The notes under the pieces were generated by a model. That model was not told the origin of the DNA and did no database searches. It saw only the letters and a list, made by a program, of their open reading frames with translations. DNA of 44,636 bases, taken from NCBI RefSeq assembly GCF_000517385.1, contig NZ_BAUW01000024.1, positions 1-44,636 of the forward strand, in the 5' to 3' direction. The DNA is from Mesobacillus boroniphilus JCM 21738. Lineage in GTDB: Bacteria > Bacillota > Bacilli > Bacillales > Cytobacillaceae. Below are positions 44,617-44,636 of the stretch, piece after piece. The translations under genes and the position numbers were made by a program. How positions within the stretch are numbered: the first letter of the stretch is position 1; each line of letters starts with the position of its first letter.

Positions 44617-44636
44617 TTATGCCATATGCACTAGCG

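Overview
The window looks like the chromosome of a Bacillaceae bacterium (Bacillus/Mesobacillus/Cytobacillus-like): moderate-to-low G+C, strong AGGAGG-type ribosome binding sites, TTG/GTG starts placed at good Shine-Dalgarno spacing, many hairpin-plus-T terminators, and Bacillus-type families (LutABC, BceRS-BceAB, DUF4179 anti-sigma, YtoQ, YvrJ/DUF2922/DUF1659, TIGR02206, yybP-ykoY riboswitch). No tRNA, rRNA, CRISPR, prophage or complete transposon is visible.

Layout. 1-5.8 kb: L-lactate utilisation, a permease (lutP), GntR/FadR regulator (lutR) and lutABC, with a perfect LutR-type operator at the lutP promoter. 5.8-7.5 kb: a patch of small unknown genes, including a two-copy basic small-protein family and an N-terminal nucleotidyltransferase remnant. 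7.5-11 kb: threonine dehydratase, a Gfo/Idh/MocA oxidoreductase, and three small minus-strand genes. 11-16 kb: a BceR-BceS-BceA-BceB-type peptide-antibiotic sensing and detoxification module with a 28-bp palindrome before the transporter. 16-21.3 kb: a large membrane protein, a coiled-coil protein, an ECF sigma/DUF4179 anti-sigma pair and two small membrane proteins. 21.4-29 kb: a serine hydrolase, a YcdB/YcdC-like protein, a damaged AraC/GyrI-like regulator, a manganese riboswitch with an FbpB-like gene and TerC, a lipoprotein, YtoQ and a TauE-type exporter. 29-36 kb: a YthPQ-like ABC pair, then an ABC pair followed by its own response regulator and kinase. 36-40 kb: a TIGR02206 protein, a 26-residue membrane peptide, the YvrJ/DUF2922/DUF1659 trio, a PH-domain protein and a DUF438 protein. 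40-44.6 kb: an MscS channel, an acetate-type symporter with its DUF485 partner, and a divergent AraC-type regulator.

Two points matter for any use of this sequence. First, at least 15 genes carry simple reading-frame breaks. Nearly all are single-base losses in runs of identical bases, and in each the reading frame and a family-typical protein length return when one base is restored. This looks like sequencing error rather than gene decay, so those genes are annotated over their full span with the break named. Exceptions that may be real are the ~150-bp internal loss in the AraC gene at 24.3 kb and the nucleotidyltransferase fragment at 6.2 kb.

Second, the intergenic DNA is unusually structured. 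At least five gaps hold two or three tandem copies of an approximately 52-bp unit, most with inverted arms. The sequence differs from gap to gap but the period hardly changes. Another gap holds TTGCAC motifs on an exact 21-bp phase. A separate dispersed REP-like hairpin family, with loop core GGGACGTACC, sits at many gene ends. These repeats are the least explained signal in the window.
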